A stretch of 25,717 nt of DNA from Thermoplasmata archaeon (GCA_003663585.1 QMTU01000002.1:1-25717); one strand, 5' to 3'; positions 15,813 to 23,586 are shown, counted from the first letter of the stretch. Notes: a model not told the origin generated them from the sequence alone. Numbers and translations are program-made.

Positions 15813-16623
15813 TGATTACATGGCTCCTTTTCCCACAACTCGCACATACTGGTCTGCCTTCTACGAAATATGGTCTCCTGCTTATAAAGCCCTCGTTACA
15901 GACAGAGCATATATGCCTGGTTCCACTAACTTCTATGTCTAATTCTTCAATTTTATCACGTAGGATTTGGAGGTGCTTCCACGTGTCTTGTCTTATCTGT
16001 TTGTATATCTCTTCACCCTTTTTCTTTGCGTGAATTAGAAAGGCAGGGTGATATAGTACAAAAGTGTGTCGGCCAGCAAGTGGTCCGTTTTCTGGTAGAA
16101 ACAACTTACCTGCCGCCTGTTTCATGGTTTGGACCATTTTCGTACCAAGAAAAGCCCTAGCGGCGGTGAGTCCAGCTAGAATGATTAATTTTGGATCAAG
16201 CAACGAAATCTGCTTTATTTGGTAGGGTAAACAAAGCGCTCTTTGTTCCATTAGTGGAGTATAGTTTTGCTTGCCGCTACCGCGTGGAGCTACGGGCCTA
16301 CAAAGGCACACATTTGTTATATACATATCATGATTTGTATTAATACCTATGGATGCAAACATTCTATCACCCAGCATTCCGGCAGGGCCGACGAACGGGA
16401 GACCCTGTTGATCTTCTATTTTGCCGGGTGCTTCACCGATCATCATAATATCTGCAGTAAGACGTCCCCTGCATATGACAATTCGATTATTGTGTTGTGA
16501 TAACGTGCAACGTTGGCATCCATATAGATTCATTGCGTCTATGAATTCCTTTATAGACGTAGATGCCATGATTGCCTTAAATGCATTGTCATCTTCTGTC
16601 TTATTCTTCTTGCTGTTCGGCAT
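15799..16623 (-). CDS. Uracil-DNA glycosylase, family 4 (Fe-S), with C-terminal zinc ribbon
   Basis: 274 residues from the ATG at 16621-16623, which has GGAGAG in front; an in-frame GTG 18 bases upstream has no ribosome binding site. It excises uracil from DNA. Motif 1 GEAPG is at 63-67, followed by GLPFVGPAG at 74-82. Motif 2 is YHPAFL (191-196; usually HPSxLL). Four Cys fit the family 4Fe-4S cluster: C36, C39, C108, C131. After the normal end near residue 230 there is an extra zinc ribbon (C239, C242, C260, C263), unusual for the family. It overlaps the RecA gene by 23 bases. A phage that makes dUMP and keeps a glycosylase evidently has thymine, not uracil, DNA. Confidence 0.93.
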   Translation of the reverse strand: MPNSKKNKTEDDNAFKAIMASTSIKEFIDAMNLYGCQRCTLSQHNNRIVICRGRLTADIMMIGEAPGKIEDQQGLPFVGPAGMLGDRMFASIGINTNHDMYITNVCLCRPVAPRGSGKQNYTPLMEQRALCLPYQIKQISLLDPKLIILAGLTAARAFLGTKMVQTMKQAAGKLFLPENGPLAGRHTFVLYHPAFLIHAKKKGEEIYKQIRQDTWKHLQILRDKIEELDIEVSGTRHICSVCNEGFISRRPYFVEGRPVCASCGKRSHVINEYL

Positions 16624-17647
16624 TATTCTCTCCAGGGCCACTTAACAGTTCTTCTCGTAACCCCTCAATAAGACTAGGGTTACTCTTAAAGTACTCAATA
16701 GTATTACTTAAGCCTTGTCCTACTTGCTCTCCGTGATATGAATACCAGGCTCCAGCACGCTTGATAACTCCTTCGTCTACAGCCACCGCAATCATATCGG
16801 CTTCTTTGTCTATACCTACTCCATACATAATATTGAAGAAAGCCTGCTTAAACGGAGGAGCTACCTTGTTTTTCACAACACGTACTCGTGTAACTGCGCC
16901 TACTACATTTGTTCCCTCTTTAATCGGCTCCTTCCGCCTAACATCCAGCCTGCAGCTTGCGTAGAATTTTAATGCATTCCCTCCGCTGGTAACTTCTGGA
17001 GATCCATATAAAACACCAATCTTCATTCTGATTTGATTTGTAAACAGAATAGTTGCTCCAGTTTTTCCGCATACTACCGTAAGCTTCTTCAGGGCCTGGC
17101 TCATTAACCTGGCCTGGCGACCAATATGATTGTCGGTAATCTCGCCTTCCATCTCAGCAGCTGTTACCAAACTAGCAACACTATCTACTACAATCAGTTT
17201 TACTAATCCACTGCGAGCTAAAGAGTCAACAATACGCATGGCCTCGTCACCATCATCTGGCTGCGAGAACAACAGCTTATCTACATCAACTCCAAGTGCC
17301 CTGGCGTACCCGACATCCAGGGTGTGTTCAACATCAATGAAAGCACACGAGAATCCTAATCTCTGAGCCTCTGCAATTGCGTGTAAGCACAATGTAGTCT
17401 TTCCAGATGACTCACTACCAAAAATCTCAATGATGCGCCCCTGCGGATAGCCTCCGACTCCTAGGGCCATGTCGAGTGCCATGCTGCCGCTAGGAATTAC
17501 TGGGACATTCAAGGCCTTCATTTCGCCTAATTTACCAATCTTAATTACATCCGGCTTCTTGTTTCCTTTAACGCCATTGATTTGATTGAGTACTAACTGT
17601 AGTGCCTTTTCTGCTAAGTTCTTTTGTTCAGTCGTCGCTTTTGCCAT
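16601..17647 (-). CDS. recA: RecA recombinase
   Basis: 348 residues from the ATG at 17645-17647 (MAKATTEQ), chosen because GGAGG precedes it; a longer frame to 17695 is unsupported. It forms filaments on single-stranded DNA and exchanges strands. Walker A GSESSGKTT is at 77-85, EHTLDVGYA at 108-116, Walker B LIVVDSVASL at 151-160, and the L2 region near 204-232 (IRMKIGVLYGSPEVTSGGNA) is nearly identical to bacterial RecA. The acidic tail is short. It is a close bacterial-type RecA rather than a UvsX- or Sak-type phage recombinase. Its first 20 bases overlap the end of the diphosphohydrolase-like gene. Confidence 0.97.
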   Translation of the reverse strand: MAKATTEQKNLAEKALQLVLNQINGVKGNKKPDVIKIGKLGEMKALNVPVIPSGSMALDMALGVGGYPQGRIIEIFGSESSGKTTLCLHAIAEAQRLGFSCAFIDVEHTLDVGYARALGVDVDKLLFSQPDDGDEAMRIVDSLARSGLVKLIVVDSVASLVTAAEMEGEITDNHIGRQARLMSQALKKLTVVCGKTGATILFTNQIRMKIGVLYGSPEVTSGGNALKFYASCRLDVRRKEPIKEGTNVVGAVTRVRVVKNKVAPPFKQAFFNIMYGVGIDKEADMIAVAVDEGVIKRAGAWYSYHGEQVGQGLSNTIEYFKSNPSLIEGLREELLSGPGENNAEQQEE

Positions 17648-18185
17648 CTTGCCTCCATGAGCTTGTACATGCGCCATTCCCATGCAAGCTGTCACAGCAT
17701 GAGATCACATTACATTCATAGCACTGTTGGAATCCTTTTCCGCATGCACTAGATACATCGTGTAAAGCCTTACCGCAATGCGGACAAAAATCTGCAGTAA
17801 TTCTATAATAAAAAACAGCGTCTGCGGGCTTTTCTTCTGTAGCGGCTTGCCATGGAAGAGTTTTGTTTCCTTTATATCTATCATCTAGATCTTGCCTATC
17901 CATTGTCATTTCAAGCAACATCAGAATACAACATGCTGCATGCGCTAAGTGAGACAAACCACTTTCTGAATCTGTATCCTCTCCTTCGGTAAACTGAATT
18001 ATATGTCGCAGAGCAGCATTAATTAGGCGCATATATTTAATGCCGCCCTTCCAGTTAAAAGCATCATACTTCTGTGCGCCGAAACTCATAACCTTGGCTA
18101 CTTCCCATACGGCTCGTAAAGGAACAAGCCCAATCATGGGCTTGTCAATTATATTCTGATCGTTCTTTTTTCCGGCTTCTTCCAT
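17628..18185 (-). CDS. dATP/dGTP diphosphohydrolase-like protein with Cys-rich C-terminus
   Basis: 185 residues. Residues 14-100 match the phage dATP/dGTP diphosphohydrolase N-terminal family: KPMIGLVPLRAVWEVAKVM, FGAQKYDAFNW, then RLINAALRHI and the acidic GEDTDSESGLSHLAHA (68-83), the predicted metal site of an all-alpha MazG-like NTP pyrophosphohydrolase. Related enzymes (MazZ) convert dGTP to dGMP in phages that make 2-aminoadenine DNA, but this family is broader than that system. Residues 134-173 form a separate Cys-rich zinc domain (CPHC, then CYEC, CC and further Cys). The ATG overlaps the previous TAA (TAATG). Substrate cannot be settled from sequence. Confidence 0.8.
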   Translation of the reverse strand: MEEAGKKNDQNIIDKPMIGLVPLRAVWEVAKVMSFGAQKYDAFNWKGGIKYMRLINAALRHIIQFTEGEDTDSESGLSHLAHAACCILMLLEMTMDRQDLDDRYKGNKTLPWQAATEEKPADAVFYYRITADFCPHCGKALHDVSSACGKGFQQCYECNVISCCDSLHGNGACTSSWRQDGKSDD

Positions 18186-18703
18186 TATTCTTCTCCGTGT
18201 AGTGCAGCCCTTCTCTTGAGATAGGTCTCCATTAAATCTCGTAGTAGTGCGTCTTCTTCTGTATAGATACTATCGACACATCCCAATACCCACGCTGGTA
18301 TGTTATCTGCCCCTATATGATCATCAAGTAGTATAACTACTAGTTTGTCCAGGGAGCGCGCGAGAGTAATTTCGCCGTGTGTTCCTGCACTCGTTAATGC
18401 ATATGTATCATATTTTGCTAGCAGGATATCGCTATTACAGACGGCCTCAATATCTTTTGATACAACCATATGCATAATCTTGAAGACCTGTAGAAAGTTG
18501 TCTTCCTTGAGGGCGTTCCATTTCTTTATGGAAAACTCATCCCAACCTAGCATTTTCGCGATTTCGCCATCCCTCTCGATGCATGGATCAAAAACCTTAA
18601 ATCCATTCTCCTCTAAGGGCTTTGTGATATCGCGTCTCCATCCAACGCCTCCATCTGGCGTTGATTCGATTGCTCCAGCTAAATATACGATTGGCTTCTT
18701 CAT
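18185..18703 (-). CDS. Nucleoside 2-deoxyribosyltransferase-like protein
   Basis: 172 residues from the ATG at 18701-18703, which has GGAGG six bases ahead; a longer frame to 18754 would overlap the RNR gene without a ribosome binding site. The Rossmann-like opening KPIVYLAGAI, the SDILLAKYD stretch (91-99, with D92) and SAGTHGEI (105-112, with E111) are hallmarks of the nucleoside 2-deoxyribosyltransferase superfamily. Members swap or hydrolyse the base of deoxynucleosides or deoxynucleotides. The E111 in GTHGE is the likely nucleophile. It sits between the RNR and dNTP-pyrophosphohydrolase genes, consistent with deoxynucleotide salvage. A DUF4406-type hydrolase is an alternative. Confidence 0.82.
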   Translation of the reverse strand: MKKPIVYLAGAIESTPDGGVGWRRDITKPLEENGFKVFDPCIERDGEIAKMLGWDEFSIKKWNALKEDNFLQVFKIMHMVVSKDIEAVCNSDILLAKYDTYALTSAGTHGEITLARSLDKLVVILLDDHIGADNIPAWVLGCVDSIYTEEDALLRDLMETYLKRRAALHGEE

Positions 18704-18720
18704 TTCGTCCTCCAGTGTGT

Positions 18721-20850
18721 TTATCCACAGCGTGCCCAGCCACAGCTGACACATTTTTCACATCCTTCTGCAAAAACTCTTTGCCCTCCACATTCTGGAC
18801 ATGGCTCAAAGCTATCCTGCGGCAGGAACTCTTTTAGTACTTGCGCGATCTTATGTGAAACAGAGTAGATATGACTGGATGGTACTTTCTCTAGTTGTTC
18901 TATTATCTTAACCAGTGGAATTCCGCCGCGCATTGATAGTGAAATTAATCTTGTGGTTGTGTCTATATATTGCGCTACGACAGGATCGGCATCTCTCACG
19001 TTTCCGTTCACAAATACTTCATATGGCTGCTTATCAGTAACGCCAACGGTTATATAGGTATTCTCTACTTTTCCACCCATATCTAGTGGAATCTTAAAAG
19101 AGAAGCTCTCGAGACAATATGGGCGTTCTTCTGGCAATCCTATTTGTTCTGTATATTCTTCCCAAGATAATATATCTTCTATATGTTCGTTAGCAGTAGA
19201 CTGTTGTACGGGCAGTGTTTCGTCGATAGCTGACTCGTCTTTCTTAGTAGCAGAAGTAAGAACTTGATTTGCTCTGCTTCCATCTCGGTAAACTGTAATT
19301 CCCTTACATCCCAGGTCATAGGCCTGCATATATGCATTCTTAACGTCCTCTACAGTAGCTTGTGCCGGCAGGTTTATAGTCTTACTAACTGCATTGTGTG
19401 TATACTCTTGAAATGCGGCTTGCATCTTTACATGCTCTTCTGGGGTGATGTCCTTGGCTTCTACAAAGTATTTAGGTAGATCATCGATATCGTCATATGT
19501 TACGGTAGATGGATCGTTAAACCGATAGAACTTTTGTACGAGAGGATGCAGCACGGTAACGTCAGGGAGATCCGGCCTATGGTGTTTGGTAATAAAGGAA
19601 AAAACAGGTTCTATTCCAGAACTACATCCAGCAATCAACGAGATGCTACCAGTGGGAGCGATTGTAGTTATAGTAGTATTGTCCCACTTCAGTAGATTTG
19701 AGTAGTTTTTACCAGCCTCTGAAATATCACGCATAAGCTGTCTTGCAAGTGCAAGAGACTTTTCGGAGCCATATCTAATCTTTAGCTTGATTAATGCATC
19801 TGCCCATCCCATAATACCTAGTCCAATCTTTCTAGTTTTCTTTACCTGGGTGTCTATCTGCGGAATAGGATAGACGTTGCAATCAATTACTCTATTAAGC
19901 ATATCAATTGCTACACATACAGTTTCCAGTAGTCTTACAATGTCAATCTGATTTTCTTCTAGATCAACAAATTTGCTTACGTCTATGCTACCCAAACAAC
20001 ATGCCTCATATGCCTCTAAAGGCTGTTCGCCGCATGGATTTACGCCAATAATATCATCGCCATTGTGCTTTTTAATTGTATCCATAAAAACAACTCCGGG
20101 CTCTCCAGTTCGCCATGCTTCTGTGCACAACATGTCCCAGAGTTCTGTTGCGGTCATAGCATTGTGGTGCGCTCCTGCCACTAATGGTCGTGGCTCAAAG
20201 GTGTCTCTATCTATTACATAGTGCGTGTAGCCAAATCTACATGGCCATGGCTCAGAGGAAGCGTCTCTGACTTCCTTCATAAATCTCGAGGTAATACCTA
20301 CACTTATATTGAAATTGCTTATTTCTTTATCTACGTGTTTACATCTGATGAACTTAGCGATGTCCGGATGGTCGCACATCAGTAGTCCCATGTTGGCACC
20401 ACGCCTTACTCCACCCTGTTTCATCTGAGCGGTGGCTGCGTCAAATACCTTCATGAAACTTACTGGGCCAGAGCTCACTCCGCCAGTGGTTTTAACCATA
20501 GATCCCTCTGGCCTTAATTCTGAAAAGTTAAATCCCGTTCCACCACCTCGTTGATGGATAAGGGCCGTATTTTTTACGGCATCAAAGATCTCGTTGATGC
20601 TGTCGCCAACTGGCAAGACAAAGCAGGCTGACATCATAGGATAAGGAGTTCCTGCGTTTATTAGACAGGGAGTATTTGGCAGAAACTTGCCAGATACCAT
20701 AACCGTGAAGAAAGCCTCTTCTTCTTGCGAAGACCTAGCAAGAGCATGGGCTACTCGTCTACATAGTTTCTGCCAGTCTTCACCCTGCTTTAGATAGCGT
20801 TTCTTTAGAAGAGTTTGTGCTTGTTCTGAAGGATAGAAATCGCGAATCAC
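18721..20850 (-). CDS. nrdJ: Ribonucleotide reductase, class II (adenosylcobalamin-dependent)
   Basis: 709 residues. It reduces ribonucleotides to deoxyribonucleotides using vitamin B12. Landmarks are C76 in SACFV, the QRGGGTGFNFS segment at 100-110, NPCGEQPLEAYEACCLGSI (271-289) with the active-site Asn, Cys and Glu, and the phosphate-binding APTGSIS (398-404). A TSCPD-type C-terminal domain and a zinc-binding end with CPECG and further Cys pairs (CEKCVSCG) follow. No NrdB or NrdG partner is present, as expected for class II. The GTG start overlaps the TGA of the preceding gene (GTGA). It needs a host with B12 available. Confidence 0.96.
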   Translation of the reverse strand: MIRDFYPSEQAQTLLKKRYLKQGEDWQKLCRRVAHALARSSQEEEAFFTVMVSGKFLPNTPCLINAGTPYPMMSACFVLPVGDSINEIFDAVKNTALIHQRGGGTGFNFSELRPEGSMVKTTGGVSSGPVSFMKVFDAATAQMKQGGVRRGANMGLLMCDHPDIAKFIRCKHVDKEISNFNISVGITSRFMKEVRDASSEPWPCRFGYTHYVIDRDTFEPRPLVAGAHHNAMTATELWDMLCTEAWRTGEPGVVFMDTIKKHNGDDIIGVNPCGEQPLEAYEACCLGSIDVSKFVDLEENQIDIVRLLETVCVAIDMLNRVIDCNVYPIPQIDTQVKKTRKIGLGIMGWADALIKLKIRYGSEKSLALARQLMRDISEAGKNYSNLLKWDNTTITTIAPTGSISLIAGCSSGIEPVFSFITKHHRPDLPDVTVLHPLVQKFYRFNDPSTVTYDDIDDLPKYFVEAKDITPEEHVKMQAAFQEYTHNAVSKTINLPAQATVEDVKNAYMQAYDLGCKGITVYRDGSRANQVLTSATKKDESAIDETLPVQQSTANEHIEDILSWEEYTEQIGLPEERPYCLESFSFKIPLDMGGKVENTYITVGVTDKQPYEVFVNGNVRDADPVVAQYIDTTTRLISLSMRGGIPLVKIIEQLEKVPSSHIYSVSHKIAQVLKEFLPQDSFEPCPECGGQRVFAEGCEKCVSCGWARCG

Positions 20851-21200
20851 GCTGATGCCTCCTTTGGAGATTTAAATCGGTTATATATCTTCGCTGTTAT
20901 AATGACTAGGCGACCAGCATGACGCTTAGCTGCCCTGTCTTTGATAATCCTCTCATCTCTCTTTTCACCACTAATCTTATACCAAAGCAGATATACTGAT
21001 ACAAACAACGAGATAAAGGCGGCTGCTATTATCCCGATTATCGTAAATCCTAGAGCCCAGAAGATCATTAGGCAGAGAATTATGTCCAATGAAATATATC
21101 TGCGAGACAGAAATCTGCGGATTCTTACCGGAAGCTTATACAGTAATACAAGGAATGCTGCGACCACAAGAATAGACATTACTAATGCGATGCTAATCAC
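20847..21200 (-). CDS. Small membrane protein
   Basis: 117 residues from a GTG start with GGAG about nine bases upstream; it overlaps the previous stop by eight bases. Hydrophobic segments at about residues 2-20, 39-55 and 55-75 predict two or three membrane helices separated by a basic loop (RIRRFLSRRY), with a basic cytoplasmic tail of about 40 residues. No enzyme motif. It sits just upstream of the nrdJ gene, whose start codon overlaps its stop. Function unknown. Confidence 0.65.
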   Translation of the reverse strand: MISIALVMSILVVAAFLVLLYKLPVRIRRFLSRRYISLDIILCLMIFWALGFTIIGIIAAAFISLFVSVYLLWYKISGEKRDERIIKDRAAKRHAGRLVIITAKIYNRFKSPKEASA

Positions 21201-21510
21201 CTTGCTTAACTCCGACTTGTTTTAGAAGTTCGTCAAGTTTCTCAAATATCAAACTAAAATTACCTCCTAAGTGTGCATCGGTCTTGGCGGCAATTCTTTC
21301 TCCTGCAAGCTTATGTAGCCCAAGTAATTCTACTAAGCCAGGCGTGGATCCAAGAATCTCAAATACAAACTTGCCATTTTCCATAACACCGATGACATAC
21401 CCACATTTTATTGCCTTGTCGCCTTTTGTCGGTGGCACTGGTATATCTGGATTGTTTGTGGGCGGAAGCTCTTTTCCGGGCGGAACAAGTTCTTTAACCT
21501 TCTTGTCCAT
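21193..21510 (-). CDS. Hypothetical protein with proline-rich N-terminus
   Basis: 105 residues. The first 30 are Lys/Pro-rich and probably unstructured (PPGKELPPTNNPDIPVPP). A compact domain follows, with two short strands (CGYVIGVMENGKFVFEIL) and helices to the C-terminus. No known family recognised. A ribosome binding site, AGAGGAG, precedes the ATG. It is part of the operon started at the 22206-22233 promoter. Confidence 0.65.
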   Translation of the reverse strand: MDKKVKELVPPGKELPPTNNPDIPVPPTKGDKAIKCGYVIGVMENGKFVFEILGSTPGLVELLGLHKLAGERIAAKTDAHLGGNFSLIFEKLDELLKQVGVKQGD

Positions 21511-21534
21511 ATTTGACTCCTCTTTCTTGAATTC

Positions 21535-22167
21535 CTAAGAATTGATTTTATCCTCTTCAACTGCAGCAGTAACTTCGCTGCCGTATTGACCTCTATTGGG
21601 TTGGTTTTGTGGGATATTCCCTCCACCATACATTTCCTGCTTTGCCTGAGTACTGTTATTCCAGGTGGCTAACTCAACGTTTTTTCTAACCTCAACCAAT
21701 CCTTCCAAAATTCTTTTCCAAAAATTCTTGATGAGGCGCGCATTTTGAATTGCCCCACGAATATCCATTATCTTGCTATTGGCCATTGTTTCTAGAGTTT
21801 TACTAGCAGGAAGATTCTTATTAGCTGCCTTATATTCAGCAACCAATTTATTAAACGCAGCCGTATACTCTCGCGACTCACCGCTAGACAAAGCGTCAAG
21901 CTGAGCCTCGGCGGCTGCATAGAAGAATGTGGCTTCTTGTAGGAGGTTTGCGAGTTTGGCAGCGATTGCTTTGCATTGTGCTGTGTCGGGACTTTCTGGT
22001 ATCGACACTCTAAAATAACGACGCCATTCTCGTGGAGGTTTACCGTAGATTAAATATTGTCTTTCCCAGCCATCTGAAAAAATTTCGTTAATCGCCTTGT
22101 CCCTGTTCAAGTATCCCATTAGTTCTTCGGCTCTTTGTCTGGCGGATTTTTCGGGAGTGTCAGACAT
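21535..22167 (-). CDS. Hypothetical helical protein
   Basis: 210 residues, mostly amphipathic helices rich in Ala, Glu, Lys and Arg (for example AAKLANLLQEATFFYAAAEA), ending in a disordered Gln/Asn/Gly-rich tail. There is no membrane segment and no Cys. It is the first gene after a strong promoter and follows AAAGGAGCAAG. It may be a virion-associated or DNA-management protein, but I see no signature that decides. Function unknown. Confidence 0.7.
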   Translation of the reverse strand: MSDTPEKSARQRAEELMGYLNRDKAINEIFSDGWERQYLIYGKPPREWRRYFRVSIPESPDTAQCKAIAAKLANLLQEATFFYAAAEAQLDALSSGESREYTAAFNKLVAEYKAANKNLPASKTLETMANSKIMDIRGAIQNARLIKNFWKRILEGLVEVRKNVELATWNNSTQAKQEMYGGGNIPQNQPNRGQYGSEVTAAVEEDKINS

Positions 22168-22205
22168 TCTTGCTCCTTTGTTAAATAAGAGGTGAGTATT
22201 TCTTC

Positions 22206-22233
22206 ATTATACTTATATGCAAGTAATTGTCAA
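22206..22233 (-). promoter_or_regulatory. Strong sigma70-type promoter
   Basis: Minus strand: a perfect TTGACA (22228-22233) and a perfect TATAAT (22206-22211) separated by 16 bases. It lies about 40 bases upstream of the ATG at 22167 and directly after the terminator at 22266-22300. This should be read by host RNA polymerase and drive the operon starting with the gene at 21535-22167, which may reach dnaE or beyond. No obvious operator palindrome overlaps the boxes. Confidence 0.88.
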
Positions 22234-22265
22234 GCTAGTATTCTAATATGCTGTTATTACTGAAT

Positions 22266-22300
22266 AAAAAAAAGGTGACTGGCAGCGCGCTCAGTCAACC
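22266..22300 (-). terminator. Intrinsic terminator
   Basis: Minus strand: an imperfect stem formed by GGTTGACTGAGC and GCCAGTCACC (one bulge on each arm, tight loop), followed by eight T residues. It overlaps the stop codon of the 22291-22488 gene. It closes the right-hand operon just before the consensus promoter. The U tract and the position make this the clearest terminator in the window. Confidence 0.8.
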
Positions 22301-22488
22301 AATTCTGCTTTAACTTTTTCTCCTGTTTCTGTCGTGACATCAAGCTCTCTTGGAGATAGCTTATTTATTTTTCGTTCTAAAACAACTATTGTCGCCTTTG
22401 CATATGTGCTTATCAGTTCACCAACTAATATCATCAACGCCTCTTTGATAACCGTGTTCCTTAAAGCCACTCGCAAGAACTCTTTCAT
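22291..22488 (-). CDS. Hypothetical 65-residue protein
   Basis: 65 residues, with a hydrophobic middle (IKEALMILVGELISTYAKATIVVL) that could be an amphipathic helix or a weak membrane segment, and a polar acidic end. The ATG overlaps the TGA of the preceding gene and follows GGAGGATGA. It is the last gene before the terminator. Function unknown. Confidence 0.6.
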   Translation of the reverse strand: MKEFLRVALRNTVIKEALMILVGELISTYAKATIVVLERKINKLSPRELDVTTETGEKVKAELVD

Positions 22489-23003
22489 TCATCCTCCTTC
22501 TCGCCTATTACGACAGCCTCGGCTCTAAATGCTTCCTTCATTGCCAGTAGGAGGTTGCTATCCGCTCTACTGATGAATACATCAGCCTCTATGTCTGTCG
22601 GTTTGTTCTTCTCAAAAATACATACACGTTTTTCTCCAAGAGAAAGTATTGCGTACTGCCAGTCACCATCAATATTTGTTTCGACACCCCTCTCTATCCT
22701 TTCCTTAAATGCCGTTAGCTTTTCCCATGCCTCCTTTCTGTGTTTACTGTTATTAGGAGAGGGTCTCAGTTTGGGTAGCGGACTTAGTACCAATAAGTCT
22801 TTTACATGATCTTTTACCAATCTTCCACATACTCTTCCAAAGGCTATTCCGTATGAAAACATGTTGTCGGATTTTAGCTCAATTAAATCCAGGTTAATAA
22901 TTTCGTATTTTGTTTCATCAAGCTCTAAAGAAGAGAGTATTTTCTTTGTGAACTCAAGCTCTTCTGGACTAGCGTCCCTTACGAATACTCCTATTTCTTT
23001 CAT
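22485..23003 (-). CDS. Hypothetical alpha/beta protein
   Basis: 172 residues from the ATG at 23001-23003; a TTG one codon upstream is less likely. The sequence alternates short strands and helices (KEIGVFVRD, YEIINLDLIELKS, DLLVLSPLPKL, YAILSLGEKRVCIFE) and has an acidic C-terminus. No motif I can name. It has an unusual start region: a 13-base unit with ribosome binding site and ATG is present twice in tandem, and the second in-frame ATG is used here. Function unknown. Confidence 0.7.
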   Translation of the reverse strand: MKEIGVFVRDASPEELEFTKKILSSLELDETKYEIINLDLIELKSDNMFSYGIAFGRVCGRLVKDHVKDLLVLSPLPKLRPSPNNSKHRKEAWEKLTAFKERIERGVETNIDGDWQYAILSLGEKRVCIFEKNKPTDIEADVFISRADSNLLLAMKEAFRAEAVVIGEKEDE

Positions 23004-23026
23004 CAAGCTCTCCCATCAAGCTCTCC
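23001..23026. repeat. Tandem duplication of a 13-bp ribosome binding site/start unit
   Basis: The + strand unit CATCAAGCTCTCC occurs twice in a row without a gap (23001-23013 and 23014-23026). On the minus strand each copy is GGAGAGCTTGATG, containing both a Shine-Dalgarno GGAGAG and an ATG. The two ATGs are 13 bases apart and therefore in different frames; only the second opens the 172-residue gene, while the first opens a peptide of about 15 codons. Confidence 0.9.
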
Positions 23027-23081
23027 TATAGGAGGCTGTGTAGGTTTTAAGAATATACTATTAATATTACTAATTAACTAC

Positions 23082-23576
23082 CTATGCCTTTAACCACTCT
23101 CTAAAGTCCTTGTAAGAATTTATCCCTAATTCTTCCAACTTTTTCAGCACGTCTTCGTCGGTGTGTAGGCCGGTTAGTTTACGAAGAAGCATAAGGACGT
23201 CGTGACGTGAAATACCCTTGAGGTTACATAGTGGGCATATCGAAAATGGAAGATCCCAGCAAAATTCTTCTGTGTATTTAAATATAATGTATTTTCCTTT
23301 TGATCCCTTTATGTCCTCAGGGGTATAATCGTTGCATTTCAGGTAATCCCGAAATTCCTCCGCTCTGTCAGCATTACTATAGATGGCTTCCAAGACAAGA
23401 TCTATTTCGTCTTGGGTATTTAGTATGTGATCTTGACAGAAAATGTGATTGTTCTCACAGGAAGCCATGACTGCTTCCTCAAGAGTTATATCCCAGCCAC
23501 CTTCCTCACGTCCACATATATCGCATACGAAGCTACTACTGCTACTGTTACTTACGAATCCTGCACGGATTTTCAT
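23082..23576 (-). CDS. SNSSSSSF-signature protein with zinc-binding Cys pairs
   Basis: 164 residues from the ATG at 23574-23576, which follows GGAGGACCT; the longer frame to 23624 has no ribosome binding site. The first 17 residues, MKIRAGFVSNSSSSSFV, match a recurring N-terminal signature (K-I/V-R-x-G-F-V-SNSSSSSF) found on many otherwise unrelated phage and bacterial proteins, with no function I know of. Then come Cys and His pairs C18/C21, C40/H44/C47/H50 and C114/C117, suggesting one or two zinc sites of treble-clef or RING-like type. The rest is helical. Role unknown; the signature makes it worth attention. Confidence 0.85.
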   Translation of the reverse strand: MKIRAGFVSNSSSSSFVCDICGREEGGWDITLEEAVMASCENNHIFCQDHILNTQDEIDLVLEAIYSNADRAEEFRDYLKCNDYTPEDIKGSKGKYIIFKYTEEFCWDLPFSICPLCNLKGISRHDVLMLLRKLTGLHTDEDVLKKLEELGINSYKDFREWLKA

Positions 23577-23586
23577 AGGTCCTCCA

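Noticed and set aside
16624..16641. GTG start that would lengthen the uracil-DNA glycosylase by six residues
   Set aside because: No Shine-Dalgarno precedes it, whereas GGAGAG precedes the ATG at 16623.
17648..17695. Longer RecA N-terminus starting with MTACMGM
   Set aside because: The extra residues are unlike RecA, have no ribosome binding site and overlap the previous gene; GGAGG precedes MAKATTEQ.
17628..18185. Complete 2-aminoadenine (Z-genome) pathway
   Set aside because: Only a MazZ-like candidate is seen; no PurZ or DatZ gene is in the window, and the family also occurs in phages without Z DNA.
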